A stretch of 64,000 nucleotides of DNA, from contig NZ_CP136684.1 in NCBI RefSeq assembly GCF_032921865.1, positions 221,001-285,000 on the forward strand, given 5' to 3'. The number at the start of each line of letters is the position of its first letter. The first letter of the stretch is position 1. The notes below the pieces were generated by a model. It searched no databases, was not told where the DNA came from, and was given only the letters and a program-made list of their open reading frames with translations. This document shows, in pieces, positions 51,783 to 61,047 of the stretch. The position numbers and the translations under genes were made by a program. The DNA comes from Thalassospira lucentensis. Its GTDB lineage: Bacteria > Pseudomonadota > Alphaproteobacteria > Rhodospirillales > Thalassospiraceae.

Positions 51783-53948
51783 CTAGAAATCCACAGAATA
51801 ACCGACTGTCACAGTGCGCCCGCGCCCTTTGAAATAACGGTCGTCATTTACCAGTGCACTCTGCGAATAATAGGTGATGTAGTCTTCGTTAAAGAGGTTT
51901 TCTATAGCCATATTGACCTTGCCCGTGGGCAGTTTGTAGGTGGCTGCAAGGTCAGTAATCGTATAGCCGGAGAACTCTTTTTCCGGATCGTCGAAGTTTT
52001 TGGAAAAGTTGTGCTGCACTTGCAGGAACGTCGAGAAATTATCACTCCACGTGCTGCCCCATGTTGCAATCAGGCGGTTCGGTGCCACATTCAGACCGTC
52101 CAGTTCGGCATCCAACGTTCCATTCTCATCACTGTCATACTTACCCTGGCTATAGGCATAACCGACACCGACTTTATTCTCCTTGTTCAGCCAATAGCCA
52201 ACAGAAGCTTCCAGCCCCCGAATTCTGGTTTTCTGCCGCTCGACAAAGAAATCGTCTCCCACCTGTTGAAGTCGCGATCCAAGATCGGCGTTTGACTCAT
52301 AAACACTGAATTCTGCATCCCAGACCGTGTCATCGTAACGAACGCCAACTTCGATGTTGTCGGTTACAATCGGCTCCAGATTCAGGAATGAATCGACATC
52401 CTGCCCCGGATCATTAATGCCACGCAGAACACGGCCAACATCGGGCATCCCAAACCCTTCGGAATAGTTCCCGAACAGCGAAACAGTCTCCACCGGGCTA
52501 TATGTGATCCCAAAGTTGACAAGCGTTTCCTCGAATGACGGTGTCCCGCCATCCACTGTTACGCTATTGGCGTCCGCAACCGTCTGGAAGGTGGGAACAT
52601 CAAGTTCTGCAACTTCATAACGCACGCCGGTATGAAACTTAAGCCCCTCCAAAGCCTCGAACTCAGCTTGCAGGAACGGCGCATAATTGAAATAGGTTGT
52701 TTCAGGGACCCAGCTACGATCCGTCAGAACCAGTTTCTGGTCAGTGGTATCGCTCAGAACATCAAAGCCTGTTGTCAATTTCAGGCGATCATCAAGCAGG
52801 CCATCTTTAACCAAAGTCACCTTGCTGCCCACTTTGGTCGAATCTGCCTGGGACTGATCATACAAGGTACCGTCCGGCGCAATGGAAGTATCTTGGAACG
52901 AATCAGAAATCGTCGCACCAAAACGCCCCTCAAAATCCTGATAATAAGCCTGGACCTTCAAGTCCATATCCAGAAAGTCCTTATTCTCGTAATCCAGGCT
53001 AGTCGTATAGACTTGGTTTCTCGGTGCCTTGCCAACCGGCGTACCTTTTTCCGAAGTTGTCGGAATACCGTTGTCGCGATCCCCCGTCACGCTGACATAG
53101 TTCTGTTTGCCTTCTGAACGGAAATAGTTGAATTCCGCGCCAATCGACTGGTCATCATCGATCCAGTAGGTTCCTTTGCTCAGGAAATCGTAGGTGCGGG
53201 AATCCATAAGATCGCCCTGCGTGTTATCCACCCCGACCGGATCGCCATTCGCATCAAGATACAGCCCCTGATCTTCAATAGTGGTGGAAACAAGGTAATC
53301 AAAATCTTCAAAGCCGCCATTGAAACCATAACCAAGCTTGTAGTTATCCGTTTCGTTACTGATTCCAGTCGTCGGCAATGTCGTCTGAACATTCATATGC
53401 TGATTGAAGCTACCGGCTTCCGGACGCTTGGTCACATAGTTGATGATACCACCTGTGGCTCCCAGACCATGGATGGCATTGGCACCATGAATGACCTCAA
53501 TTCGCTCGACCATCGCCAGATCAATGGTGTGTGCTGACCGCCCTGTCGGACGAAGCGGGTTGGATTGCGGTACACCGTCAATCATGAAAAGTGGCGTGCG
53601 ACCGCGAAAGGTTTCACCACTTCCGGTCAGTTTCTCGCGTGCAGGCGTGTAGGCAGGAAGCAAATTGGCAAGCGCTTTGGAAGAATCCGTCGTGATTGCA
53701 AGCTGCTGTTCAATTTCCTCTTTGGTGATGACCGTGATCTTCTGTGGTGATGATTTCACATCGGAATTGGTTCGACTGGAAGAAATGACAAGCGGTGCGG
53801 TCGTTATTTCATCTGCCGATTGTTGCTCTTCAATCGACTCTTCACTTTCGACTTTTTGTTGCTCGGTTTGTGTCTGGGCAAAAGCCTGCTGCACAAACAA
53901 AAAAGAACAACTGATGGCAAAAAGTGAAGTTAAACCGGGTTTAATCAC
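51783..53948 (-). CDS. TonB-dependent ferric-siderophore receptor
   Basis: 721 residues from the GTG at 53948, chosen because GAGGGGG lies six bases upstream and the signal peptide then runs to QQAFAQTQ; an ATG at 53996 would add 16 unlikely residues. Plug domain with the TonB region and GETFRGRTPLFMIDGVPQSNPLRP, ERIEVIHGANAIHGLGATGGIINYVTK; the beta-barrel ends GRGRTVTVGYSVDF with terminal Phe, as outer-membrane barrels require. It presumably takes up the siderophore made by the facing operon. A long Q/E-rich segment follows the signal peptide (about 25-45). A Fur-box-like site lies 68 bases upstream. Confidence 0.92.
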   Translation of the reverse strand: MIKPGLTSLFAISCSFLFVQQAFAQTQTEQQKVESEESIEEQQSADEITTAPLVISSSRTNSDVKSSPQKITVITKEEIEQQLAITTDSSKALANLLPAYTPAREKLTGSGETFRGRTPLFMIDGVPQSNPLRPTGRSAHTIDLAMVERIEVIHGANAIHGLGATGGIINYVTKRPEAGSFNQHMNVQTTLPTTGISNETDNYKLGYGFNGGFEDFDYLVSTTIEDQGLYLDANGDPVGVDNTQGDLMDSRTYDFLSKGTYWIDDDQSIGAEFNYFRSEGKQNYVSVTGDRDNGIPTTSEKGTPVGKAPRNQVYTTSLDYENKDFLDMDLKVQAYYQDFEGRFGATISDSFQDTSIAPDGTLYDQSQADSTKVGSKVTLVKDGLLDDRLKLTTGFDVLSDTTDQKLVLTDRSWVPETTYFNYAPFLQAEFEALEGLKFHTGVRYEVAELDVPTFQTVADANSVTVDGGTPSFEETLVNFGITYSPVETVSLFGNYSEGFGMPDVGRVLRGINDPGQDVDSFLNLEPIVTDNIEVGVRYDDTVWDAEFSVYESNADLGSRLQQVGDDFFVERQKTRIRGLEASVGYWLNKENKVGVGYAYSQGKYDSDENGTLDAELDGLNVAPNRLIATWGSTWSDNFSTFLQVQHNFSKNFDDPEKEFSGYTITDLAATYKLPTGKVNMAIENLFNEDYITYYSQSALVNDDRYFKGRGRTVTVGYSVDF

Positions 53949-54016
53949 AAGAGCCCCCTCTGCAATAAAATTTAGAAACCGCCGAAAAGTACACAACCCC
54001 TCCGATCATTGCAAAT

Positions 54017-54035
54017 CATAATGATAATCTTTCTC
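54017..54035 (-). promoter_or_regulatory. Fur-box-like operator before the TonB receptor gene
   Basis: CATAATGATAATCTTTCTC (plus strand) matches 16 of 19 bases of the Fur consensus GATAATGATAATCATTATC. It lies 68 bases upstream of the receptor start. Together with the site before acsD this links synthesis and uptake to iron starvation. Confidence 0.75.
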
Positions 54036-54068
54036 ATTTTTAATTTTACCCCTTAAAATCACATCGGC

Positions 54069-54145
54069 ATAAGAAAGCCGGAACAGCATTTCTGCTATTC
54101 CGGCTTTCATCATTCAGGAGCCGACGGGAGGTTTCTGCTCCCTCA
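54069..54145 (-). repeat. 77-bp double-hairpin repeat, copy B (probable terminator)
   Basis: Second copy of the element at 14073-14149 (75 of 77 bases identical). The strong GAAA-loop hairpin is unchanged; the two differences fall in the second, shorter stem, which is weakened. It lies 31 bases after the stop of the M20 peptidase gene on the minus strand and ahead of the TonB receptor promoter, so it probably insulates the two. Confidence 0.8.
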
Positions 54146-54176
54146 TTAAACCACAGGCAATTCCCTGCAGCCGCGC

Positions 54177-55559
54177 TCAAGCCGTGTCGCCGATATCCCA
54201 GAACACACCGGCCATCATTTGCAGGGCCTGTCGGCTGAGGCTTTGCAGGATATGTTCGTTGGGCGCATGCTGAGAGCATGACGCATAGGAATGCGGCACC
54301 CAGACGGTTGGCAGATCAAGGATATAGGCAAATGTATCATTAGGCAGCGACCCGCCAAGATTGGGCAGGATTGCCGGTTTGGTTCCGGTGGTCTTGATGA
54401 TTGAATCGCGTACACGCGTGACCCACGGATGGGATGGGTCAAGCCGGGTTGCCCGGAAAAACCCCTTTGCCGAGGGAATGATTTCAACATCCGTAAAGCC
54501 ATGCTTATCAAGGTGGCGGCGCAAAGCCGGCAGAATGCCATCCGCATCCGTTCCGACCACATAACGCAACTGGCAATGCGCAATGGCTTCTGGCGCGATC
54601 GCATTGACCGGTTTTTCCGGGTTACCGGCCTTTGCCGCAAGTACAGCAAAGCTGTTCCAGCCATAAACCTTTTCCGCCAGTGACAGGCTTTCCTCGCCCC
54701 AGTCAGGGTTGATCGCAGGCCCGGTTTCAGGTTGGGTGATTGCACAATCCTTGAGGGCCTCACGGACTTCTTCATTCAGGCTATCGGGCCGCCATTCCGG
54801 TACCTGTATTTGTCCGCGACGATCAACGATGGATGCAATCGCATGCGAAAGAACAATCATCGGGTCTTTCAGCAAACCGCCCCAGTTCCCGGAATGATGC
54901 CCGCCTTCGCGATATTTAAGCGACAGCGCAAAATTGATCGCCCCGCGTGACCCCATGAACATGGTCGGGCGTTCTGCACTCAGGCGCGGACCGTCCGATG
55001 CAATCAGGACATCGGCGGCAAAAAGATCTCGATAATTGGTAAACAGTTCGGCAAGGCCGGGCGATCCTGCCTCTTCGCCCATCTCAATGATGACCTTGCA
55101 GTTAAAACCCAAGGCGCCACGTGTCTGAATGACCGACCGCAGGGCCGCCAGATTAATGCAATGCTGCACTTTGTTATCCGCCGTACCGCGCCCGTAAACC
55201 CGATCACCTTCGATCACCAGCTTGAACGGTTCAAGGCCCTCGCGCCATTCGCCTTCCTGTGCGAGGATCACATCGCCATGCCCATATGTCAGGACGGTCG
55301 GCAAATCGTTACCTTCACGGCGTTCGGCAAACAGGAACGGTCCGAAACCGGGCTTGGGATTATCGATGATGCGGGTTTCAAACCCCATATCGCGCACCAT
55401 CGGAACAATCACATCGGTAAGATACCCATAAAGCGCTTCGAGATTATCGGGCTTCTGGCTTTCGGTTTTCTGTTCGACCATTCGACGCAGTTCGTCGATA
55501 AACTGCCCATCTTCAAAATACCGGGTTACATTTTCGATAGCATCAGCACGCGTTGACAT
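54177..55559 (-). CDS. M20-family metallopeptidase/deacylase (ArgE/DapE-like)
   Basis: 460 residues. M20 motifs: TYGHGDVI (His ligand), [12 protein letters not shown] (bridging Asp), [12 protein letters not shown] (catalytic Glu pair) and NLGGSLPND near the C-terminus. Such enzymes cleave di- or tripeptides, or N-acyl amino acids, with two metal ions. No signal peptide. It follows the GGT and Dpp genes on the same strand, so it probably hydrolyses the imported peptide (for example Cys-Gly after GGT action) in the cytoplasm. Confidence 0.85.
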   Translation of the reverse strand: MSTRADAIENVTRYFEDGQFIDELRRMVEQKTESQKPDNLEALYGYLTDVIVPMVRDMGFETRIIDNPKPGFGPFLFAERREGNDLPTVLTYGHGDVILAQEGEWREGLEPFKLVIEGDRVYGRGTADNKVQHCINLAALRSVIQTRGALGFNCKVIIEMGEEAGSPGLAELFTNYRDLFAADVLIASDGPRLSAERPTMFMGSRGAINFALSLKYREGGHHSGNWGGLLKDPMIVLSHAIASIVDRRGQIQVPEWRPDSLNEEVREALKDCAITQPETGPAINPDWGEESLSLAEKVYGWNSFAVLAAKAGNPEKPVNAIAPEAIAHCQLRYVVGTDADGILPALRRHLDKHGFTDVEIIPSAKGFFRATRLDPSHPWVTRVRDSIIKTTGTKPAILPNLGGSLPNDTFAYILDLPTVWVPHSYASCSQHAPNEHILQSLSRQALQMMAGVFWDIGDTA

Positions 55560-55625
55560 TGATTGATCCTTGTTTTTTCCGATAAGCCATCAAATTCCCA
55601 AAGGAACGACGGAGCATTTTGTGTT

Positions 55626-57212
55626 TCACGAACCATCCCGGTGTTCCGCCACCGCATCGCCCCAGGGCGACATGATTTCGGTCATGCCCTGATTGATATT
55701 CCCCTGACGAAGAACCCCGGCCGGGCAGGCAAAGGCATAGGGGAAAGCGGTCCTGCGCGTGGTCACGCAACGATGGCGTTCCCCAAGGGCCGCAACGATA
55801 TCGGGCGAAAGGCTTTGATCGATGATCACCGTATCGCCGCCGCTAAAATCGACCCGCGCCTGATGAAAGGCATCTTCTAGGGTCATATCGAAATCCATCA
55901 GGCAGGATGTCAGTTGCAGAATGGCTGGCAAAATCTTGCGCCCGCCGGATGCCCCGATGGCAAAACGCCGGTCCTTGTGCTGCCCGATTGCCGGGCAGAC
56001 ATTCATCAGGCATCGTTTGTCGGGTGCTAACGAGTTTGGCCGTCCCGGTTCTGGGTCGAACCACAGGATCCCGTTATTCATCAAAAGCCCGCTTCCGGGC
56101 AGCACGACCTTGGATCCGAAAATGGACAGCAATGTCTGTGTCACAGCCACCATGTTGCCATGTCGATCCGTTACGCTGAAATGCGTGGTGCAGGCGGGGG
56201 CGCGACTGTCATCAACGTCCCCCATATCGCGCAGCCGGCGTTTATAGGTCGTCTTAAGCGCATCGACATAAGCCCCATAGGCATCCGCCCCCGGTGACGT
56301 CCCCTCAAAATCCTGATGCGACAGGATTTCCAGACATTCCGCAAGGTTTTCACCCGCCGTCATCGCAGGCGGCGTATAGACCATCCCCCCGCGATAGGAT
56401 GTCGCCAGCGGATCAGACAAAATAGCCTGATAGGATTTCATGTCATCAAGGGACAAACATCCCCCGGCGTCCCTGACATCGGCAACGATTTCCGCCGCAA
56501 GATCACCTTCGTAAAATTCACGTGCACCTTTATCGGCGATGCGTTGCAGGGTGGCCGCCATCCGGTCAAGATTGATCCGCTTGTCCGAAAGGGCCGTCCA
56601 TCCGGCAATAGTCGGCCAATGCCCGTCTTCCAGAAAGGTCTCTGCTGCGGTCGGGTTTTTGGCAAGTTCGCGGGTACTAGACGCAATGATAAGGGCAGCA
56701 TACCAGTCAACGGATAACCCACCCGACGCAAGCTTTGCCGCAGGCGACACAAGATCACGCCACGGCATCGTGCCAAACCGGTCAAAGGCAAGCCCCATAC
56801 CGGCGACGGTGCCGGGTACCGCAATCGCGGTTGCGCCAATCTGGTTACGATCCCCGACAACACGCGCCCATGGGAACAGATCGCCTGCAACGCCCTCGCC
56901 CGATAACGGATAATCCGCAACATCAAGCCCGGCGGGTGAACGCATCCCGAAGGTAATGCAATAGGTCCGGTCTTCATCGGCGCGATAGATCATCATGGCA
57001 CCGCCACCGGCCGGGCCACTCATCCAGGGTTCGACAACCCCCATGGCAAAGGATGTTGCAATCGCGGCATCAATGGCATCGCCACCGGCGGCAAGAATGT
57101 CAGCCCCGACCTGTGCCCCGTGCTTATGCTGGGCTGCCACCACCCCACCATTTTCGACGGTGACGACGTTTTTACGGACCGACTGCATGTTGGAAAAATT
57201 GTCGCGGATCAT
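55626..57212 (-). CDS. ggt: Gamma-glutamyltransferase without signal peptide
   Basis: 528 residues from the ATG at 57212, which overlaps the ABC ATPase stop (ATGA). N-terminal nucleophile hydrolase family: SGPAGGGAMMIYRADEDR, then T342-T-H-F-S-V in CTTHFSV, where the first Thr should be the autoprocessing nucleophile, SGRKILP-type segment GGRKILPAILQL near the C-terminus. Periplasmic GGTs have a signal peptide; this one begins MIRDNFSNMQSVRKNV with none, so it is probably cytoplasmic and acts after import. Together with the peptide importer and M20 enzyme it suggests use of glutathione or gamma-glutamyl compounds. Confidence 0.87.
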   Translation of the reverse strand: MIRDNFSNMQSVRKNVVTVENGGVVAAQHKHGAQVGADILAAGGDAIDAAIATSFAMGVVEPWMSGPAGGGAMMIYRADEDRTYCITFGMRSPAGLDVADYPLSGEGVAGDLFPWARVVGDRNQIGATAIAVPGTVAGMGLAFDRFGTMPWRDLVSPAAKLASGGLSVDWYAALIIASSTRELAKNPTAAETFLEDGHWPTIAGWTALSDKRINLDRMAATLQRIADKGAREFYEGDLAAEIVADVRDAGGCLSLDDMKSYQAILSDPLATSYRGGMVYTPPAMTAGENLAECLEILSHQDFEGTSPGADAYGAYVDALKTTYKRRLRDMGDVDDSRAPACTTHFSVTDRHGNMVAVTQTLLSIFGSKVVLPGSGLLMNNGILWFDPEPGRPNSLAPDKRCLMNVCPAIGQHKDRRFAIGASGGRKILPAILQLTSCLMDFDMTLEDAFHQARVDFSGGDTVIIDQSLSPDIVAALGERHRCVTTRRTAFPYAFACPAGVLRQGNINQGMTEIMSPWGDAVAEHRDGS

Positions 57213-58174
57213 TGAACCGCCCCTTCGACCAGATGACATTCAACCCGCTTGCCCTGATGCAGGGTCGCCACCGGTGCCTTGGTCGAACAGATATCAATCG
57301 CGCGCGGGCAGCGCGGATGGAAATGACATCCACTGGGCGGGTTGATCGGATTGGGAAACACAGCCCCCAATTGCGTATCGGGCACGCCAAGGGTCGGGTC
57401 CGGTGTCAGAACGGATTCCAGCAACGCATTGGTATAAGGATGATCCGGACCAGCAAACAGCGAAGATGCATCTGCTTCCTCGACAATACGGCCCAGATAC
57501 ATGACCGCCACCCTTGTCGCGAGATGTTCGACCACCGCAAGGTTATGGCTGATGAACAGATAGGTCAGCCCGAATTCATTGCGCAAATCCGACAGCAGAT
57601 TAAGGATTTGCGACTGTACCGACACATCAAGGGCCGAAGTCGGTTCATCGCAGATCACGATTTCAGGACGCATGATCAGGGCACGCGCAATCGCCACACG
57701 CTGACGTTGCCCACCTGAAAGCTGGCTCGGATAACTGCGCAAAACCCGTTTGGGCAAACCGACAACATCAAGAATATCGGCGGTCTGTTTGTCCCAGTCA
57801 CGCGGATCGCCGACCTTGTGCACCCTTAACGGCAACGAGATGATATCGCCGATGGTCTTGCGCGGGTTAAGCGATGAATAGGGATCCTGGAAAATCGGCT
57901 GGATACGGCGCGCCAGATAGGATCTGTCATGGGTGGTGATATCTTCGCCATCGACCAGAACCCGGCCCTGTGTTGGCGTTTCCAGTCCCAGCAAAATACG
58001 CGCAAGGGTACTTTTGCCACAGCCGGATTCCCCGACAAGGCCAAGGACTTCTCCCTTTTGCAGTTTCAGCGTCAATTCATCAACCGCGCGAAGATCCTTG
58101 CGTTTGCCAAAGATGCCCTGCTTGATCGAAAAAATCTTGGAAACATTCTCAAGTTCAAGAACCGGAACGGACAT
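57209..58174 (-). CDS. Dipeptide/oligopeptide ABC transporter ATPase (DppF-like)
   Basis: 321 residues. Walker A VGESGCGKSTLARILLGL, signature LSGGQRQRVAIARALIMRPEIV, Walker B ICDEPTSALDVSVQSQ, and the C-terminal oligopeptide-type cysteine-rich extension (CHFHPRCPRAIDICSTK). The start overlaps the DppD stop by one base and the end overlaps ggt by four, so all are one operon. Confidence 0.93.
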   Translation of the reverse strand: MSVPVLELENVSKIFSIKQGIFGKRKDLRAVDELTLKLQKGEVLGLVGESGCGKSTLARILLGLETPTQGRVLVDGEDITTHDRSYLARRIQPIFQDPYSSLNPRKTIGDIISLPLRVHKVGDPRDWDKQTADILDVVGLPKRVLRSYPSQLSGGQRQRVAIARALIMRPEIVICDEPTSALDVSVQSQILNLLSDLRNEFGLTYLFISHNLAVVEHLATRVAVMYLGRIVEEADASSLFAGPDHPYTNALLESVLTPDPTLGVPDTQLGAVFPNPINPPSGCHFHPRCPRAIDICSTKAPVATLHQGKRVECHLVEGAVQ

Positions 58175-59169
58175 TATGCTTCCCCCGATTTTGGCTGGTT
58201 CATGTCATAATCGTGAACACAGCGATAAAGATGCCCGGCGGGTGAAATCCGGGCCGGTATATCGGACGCACATTGCGCGGTTGCCTCGTCACAGCGGCTT
58301 CGGAAAGCACAACCAGCCACATCACCGATAAGAGACGGCACAATACCGGGGATCGAGCCCAGATGTTCACCAACCGCGGTTTTGCCCGGCACCGGAATGC
58401 AATTAAGCAACCCGCGGGTATAGGGGTGCTTTGGCGCGGTAAAGACTTCGGCGGCACTCCCGGCTTCGACCATTTCACCGGCATACATGATGGCAACCTT
58501 GTCCGCGACGCGGGCCACCACGCCCAGATCGTGGGTAATCAGGATCATCGCCATGTTCAATTCACGCTGAAGATCCTTAAGCAGACGCAATATCTGGGCC
58601 TGAATGGTGACATCAAGGGCGGTTGTCGGTTCATCCGCAATGATCAGATCCGGCTCGCCCATCAGGGCCATGGCAATCATCACACGTTGACGCAAACCAC
58701 CGGAAAGCTGATGGGGATATTGTTTCATGCGGTTTGCCGCCGCCGTGATCCCGACCTTTTCCAGAAGTTCGATGGCACGATCACGTGCGACCGGCTTGGG
58801 GACCTTGCGATGAAGCAAAAGGGCTTCCGTCAGTTGATCGCCAATCGTGTATGCCGGATTAAGCGAAGTCATCGGCTCCTGAAAGATCATCGAAATCCGG
58901 TTGCCGCGCAGTTTGCGCATATCCCGATTGGACGCGGTTTGCAAATCGACACCTTCAAAATCCAGAATCCGCGCTGAACGTTGCGCCTGCTTGGGCAGAA
59001 GCCCCATGATCGCAAGCGATGTCAGGGATTTGCCACTACCGGACTCGCCCACCACACACAGGGTTTCCCCCCGCTTCACATCGAAATCAATGCCGCGCAC
59101 GGCATGCAGCGTTCCGGCCGCCAGCGGGATATCGACCGTCAGGCCGCGAACAGAAAGAATGTTTTCCAT
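58174..59169 (-). CDS. Dipeptide/oligopeptide ABC transporter ATPase (DppD-like)
   Basis: 331 residues from the ATG at 59169; an upstream frame extension lies inside the permease gene. Walker A VGESGSGKSLTSLAIMGL, signature LSGGLRQRVMIAMALMGEPDLI, Walker B IADEPTTALDVTIQAQ, and the family's C-terminal cysteine motif (CAFRSRCDEATAQC). Pairs with the DppF-like subunit. Confidence 0.93.
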   Translation of the reverse strand: MENILSVRGLTVDIPLAAGTLHAVRGIDFDVKRGETLCVVGESGSGKSLTSLAIMGLLPKQAQRSARILDFEGVDLQTASNRDMRKLRGNRISMIFQEPMTSLNPAYTIGDQLTEALLLHRKVPKPVARDRAIELLEKVGITAAANRMKQYPHQLSGGLRQRVMIAMALMGEPDLIIADEPTTALDVTIQAQILRLLKDLQRELNMAMILITHDLGVVARVADKVAIMYAGEMVEAGSAAEVFTAPKHPYTRGLLNCIPVPGKTAVGEHLGSIPGIVPSLIGDVAGCAFRSRCDEATAQCASDIPARISPAGHLYRCVHDYDMNQPKSGEA

Positions 59170-59179
59170 GCTGATGCCC

Positions 59180-60103
59180 CTAGTTGCGGTTTTCAGGTGC
59201 GGAAACGTCGCGAAGACCATCGCCCAGCAGATTGATCGCCAGAACAAGGATGAAAAGCGCGACACCCGGGATGGCAATCATCCATGGCTGGAACAGAAGC
59301 ATCTGTTTGCCCTCCGATACCATCAAGCCCCAGGACGGTGTTGGCGGCTGCACCCCAAGGCCCAGAAACGATAGGGCGGCCTCAAGCAAAATGGCATGCG
59401 CCATTTCAAGCGTCACAATCACGATCAGGCTGTTGGCGATATTGGGCATGATTTCGCTAAACAGGATGCGCTTGGTCGAACAGCCGATGGCCTTGGCTGC
59501 CGTAACATATTCCATCGATCGCAATTGCAGCGTGGCAGATCGCATCACGACCGCGAACCGATCCCAAAGCAAAAGGCCAAGAACCGTGATCACCACCTGA
59601 AGTGATCCGCCAAACAGCGCCACCACCGCCAGCGCCACCAGAACCACGGGCATCGCAAGACGCACATTGATCAGAAAGGTGACACAGGCATCGACACGGC
59701 CACCGAAATAACCGGCGGCAACCCCCATGCTGGTGCCGATGATGCCGGAAATCAGGGCCGCAATCGCCCCGATAGCCAATGAAATGCGTGCGCCATAAAG
59801 CAACCGTGAAAGATAATCCCGCCCCAGATGGTCGGTACCAAGGATGTTCTCCCAGCTGCCTTTGGCGTCCCAGACGGGTGGGATCATTCGATGCATCAAA
59901 TCCTGCTGATACGGATCATAAGGCGCCAGAAGTGGTGCAAAAAGCGCCATCAGGAAAATGGTCAGAAGCACGATGGCCCCAAACATCAGCCCCTTGTGAC
60001 CAAGGATTTTGGTCAGCAAAATCTGTCGTGGTGTCGGCCCGCTCAGGACTTCAGCTTCAACCTTGGGCGTCACTGTGTTGATGGTTTCGGTCGTGTTGGT
60101 CAT
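59180..60103 (-). CDS. Dipeptide ABC transporter permease (DppC-like)
   Basis: 307 residues, about six membrane helices. DppC-type N-terminal segment (FLMALFAPLLAPYDPYQQDLMHRMIPP), then GTDHLGRDYLSRLLYGARISL, and the EAA loop AAKAIGCSTKRILFSEIMPNI. Second permease subunit; starts one base after the DppB stop. Confidence 0.93.
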   Translation of the reverse strand: MTNTTETINTVTPKVEAEVLSGPTPRQILLTKILGHKGLMFGAIVLLTIFLMALFAPLLAPYDPYQQDLMHRMIPPVWDAKGSWENILGTDHLGRDYLSRLLYGARISLAIGAIAALISGIIGTSMGVAAGYFGGRVDACVTFLINVRLAMPVVLVALAVVALFGGSLQVVITVLGLLLWDRFAVVMRSATLQLRSMEYVTAAKAIGCSTKRILFSEIMPNIANSLIVIVTLEMAHAILLEAALSFLGLGVQPPTPSWGLMVSEGKQMLLFQPWMIAIPGVALFILVLAINLLGDGLRDVSAPENRN

Positions 60104-60104
60104 G

Positions 60105-61022
60105 TCAGCCCACCCTCATGCGCGGGTCAAGCCACGCATTCAACAAATCCGACAGGAAGGTAAAGACGATATAGAACATCGAAAACACCAGAATCAGGGC
60201 CTGCACGGTTGGCAGATCATTACGACCAATGGATTCCCATGCCAGATAGCCCGCGCCATGCAGGGCAAAGATCAATTCAACGACAATCGATCCGCCCAGC
60301 ATGAAGCCCATCTGCACGGCGGCCAGACTGACAACCGGAATGATGGCATTGCGAAGGGCATGCTTGAACATGACTCTGAATTCACCCGCACCCTTGGCGC
60401 GTGCAGTGCGGACATAATCCGCACCGAGCACGTCAAACATCCCGGCCCGGGTCAGGCGCATGATGGCCGGCATCGCGTAATAGCCCAGAACAATGGTCGG
60501 CATCACAAAATTCTGCCAGCTGTCCGAACCGGAAGGCGGCAGAAGGCGAAGCTTGATACTGAACAGGACAATCAGGACTAGGCCAAACCAGAAACTGGGC
60601 ATGGCCTGCCCCATGACCGAAAGGAACAGGGCAATCCGGTCAATAATGCTGTTGGGGCGAACGGCGGCGGCAACACCCAAAGGCACAGCCGTCAGAAGCG
60701 CAAAGGAGATTCCGCAGACGCCAAGCAACATCGTGACGGACAGGCGTTCGGCAACCAATTGTGATACCGGCAGCTTGAAGTAATAGCTTGTGCCGAAATC
60801 CCCCCTGATCGCATTGAACATCCATTCGCCATACTGAACGACCCATGGTCGATCAAAGCCGTAATATATTCTTACAGCTTCGATATCCTCGGCATTTGCC
60901 GTTTCACCCGCAATAGCCGCCGCAGGATCCCCCGAAAGATAGAGAAGCGCGAAGCTAAGCATGGAGACGGCAAGCGTCACCAGCAAGGCCAGGCCAAGCC
61001 TTTTTAACGTATATACCAACAC
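60105..61022 (-). CDS. Dipeptide ABC transporter permease (DppB-like)
   Basis: 305 residues with six membrane helices. N-terminal LKRLGLALLVTLAVSMLSFALLYLSGDPA and the EAA loop RTARAKGAGEFRVMFKHALRNAIIPVV are typical of DppB/OppB. Twenty-five bases downstream of the binding-protein gene. Confidence 0.93.
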   Translation of the reverse strand: MLVYTLKRLGLALLVTLAVSMLSFALLYLSGDPAAAIAGETANAEDIEAVRIYYGFDRPWVVQYGEWMFNAIRGDFGTSYYFKLPVSQLVAERLSVTMLLGVCGISFALLTAVPLGVAAAVRPNSIIDRIALFLSVMGQAMPSFWFGLVLIVLFSIKLRLLPPSGSDSWQNFVMPTIVLGYYAMPAIMRLTRAGMFDVLGADYVRTARAKGAGEFRVMFKHALRNAIIPVVSLAAVQMGFMLGGSIVVELIFALHGAGYLAWESIGRNDLPTVQALILVFSMFYIVFTFLSDLLNAWLDPRMRVG

Positions 61023-61047
61023 CGTTCTGAACCCCTGATCCGGAGGA

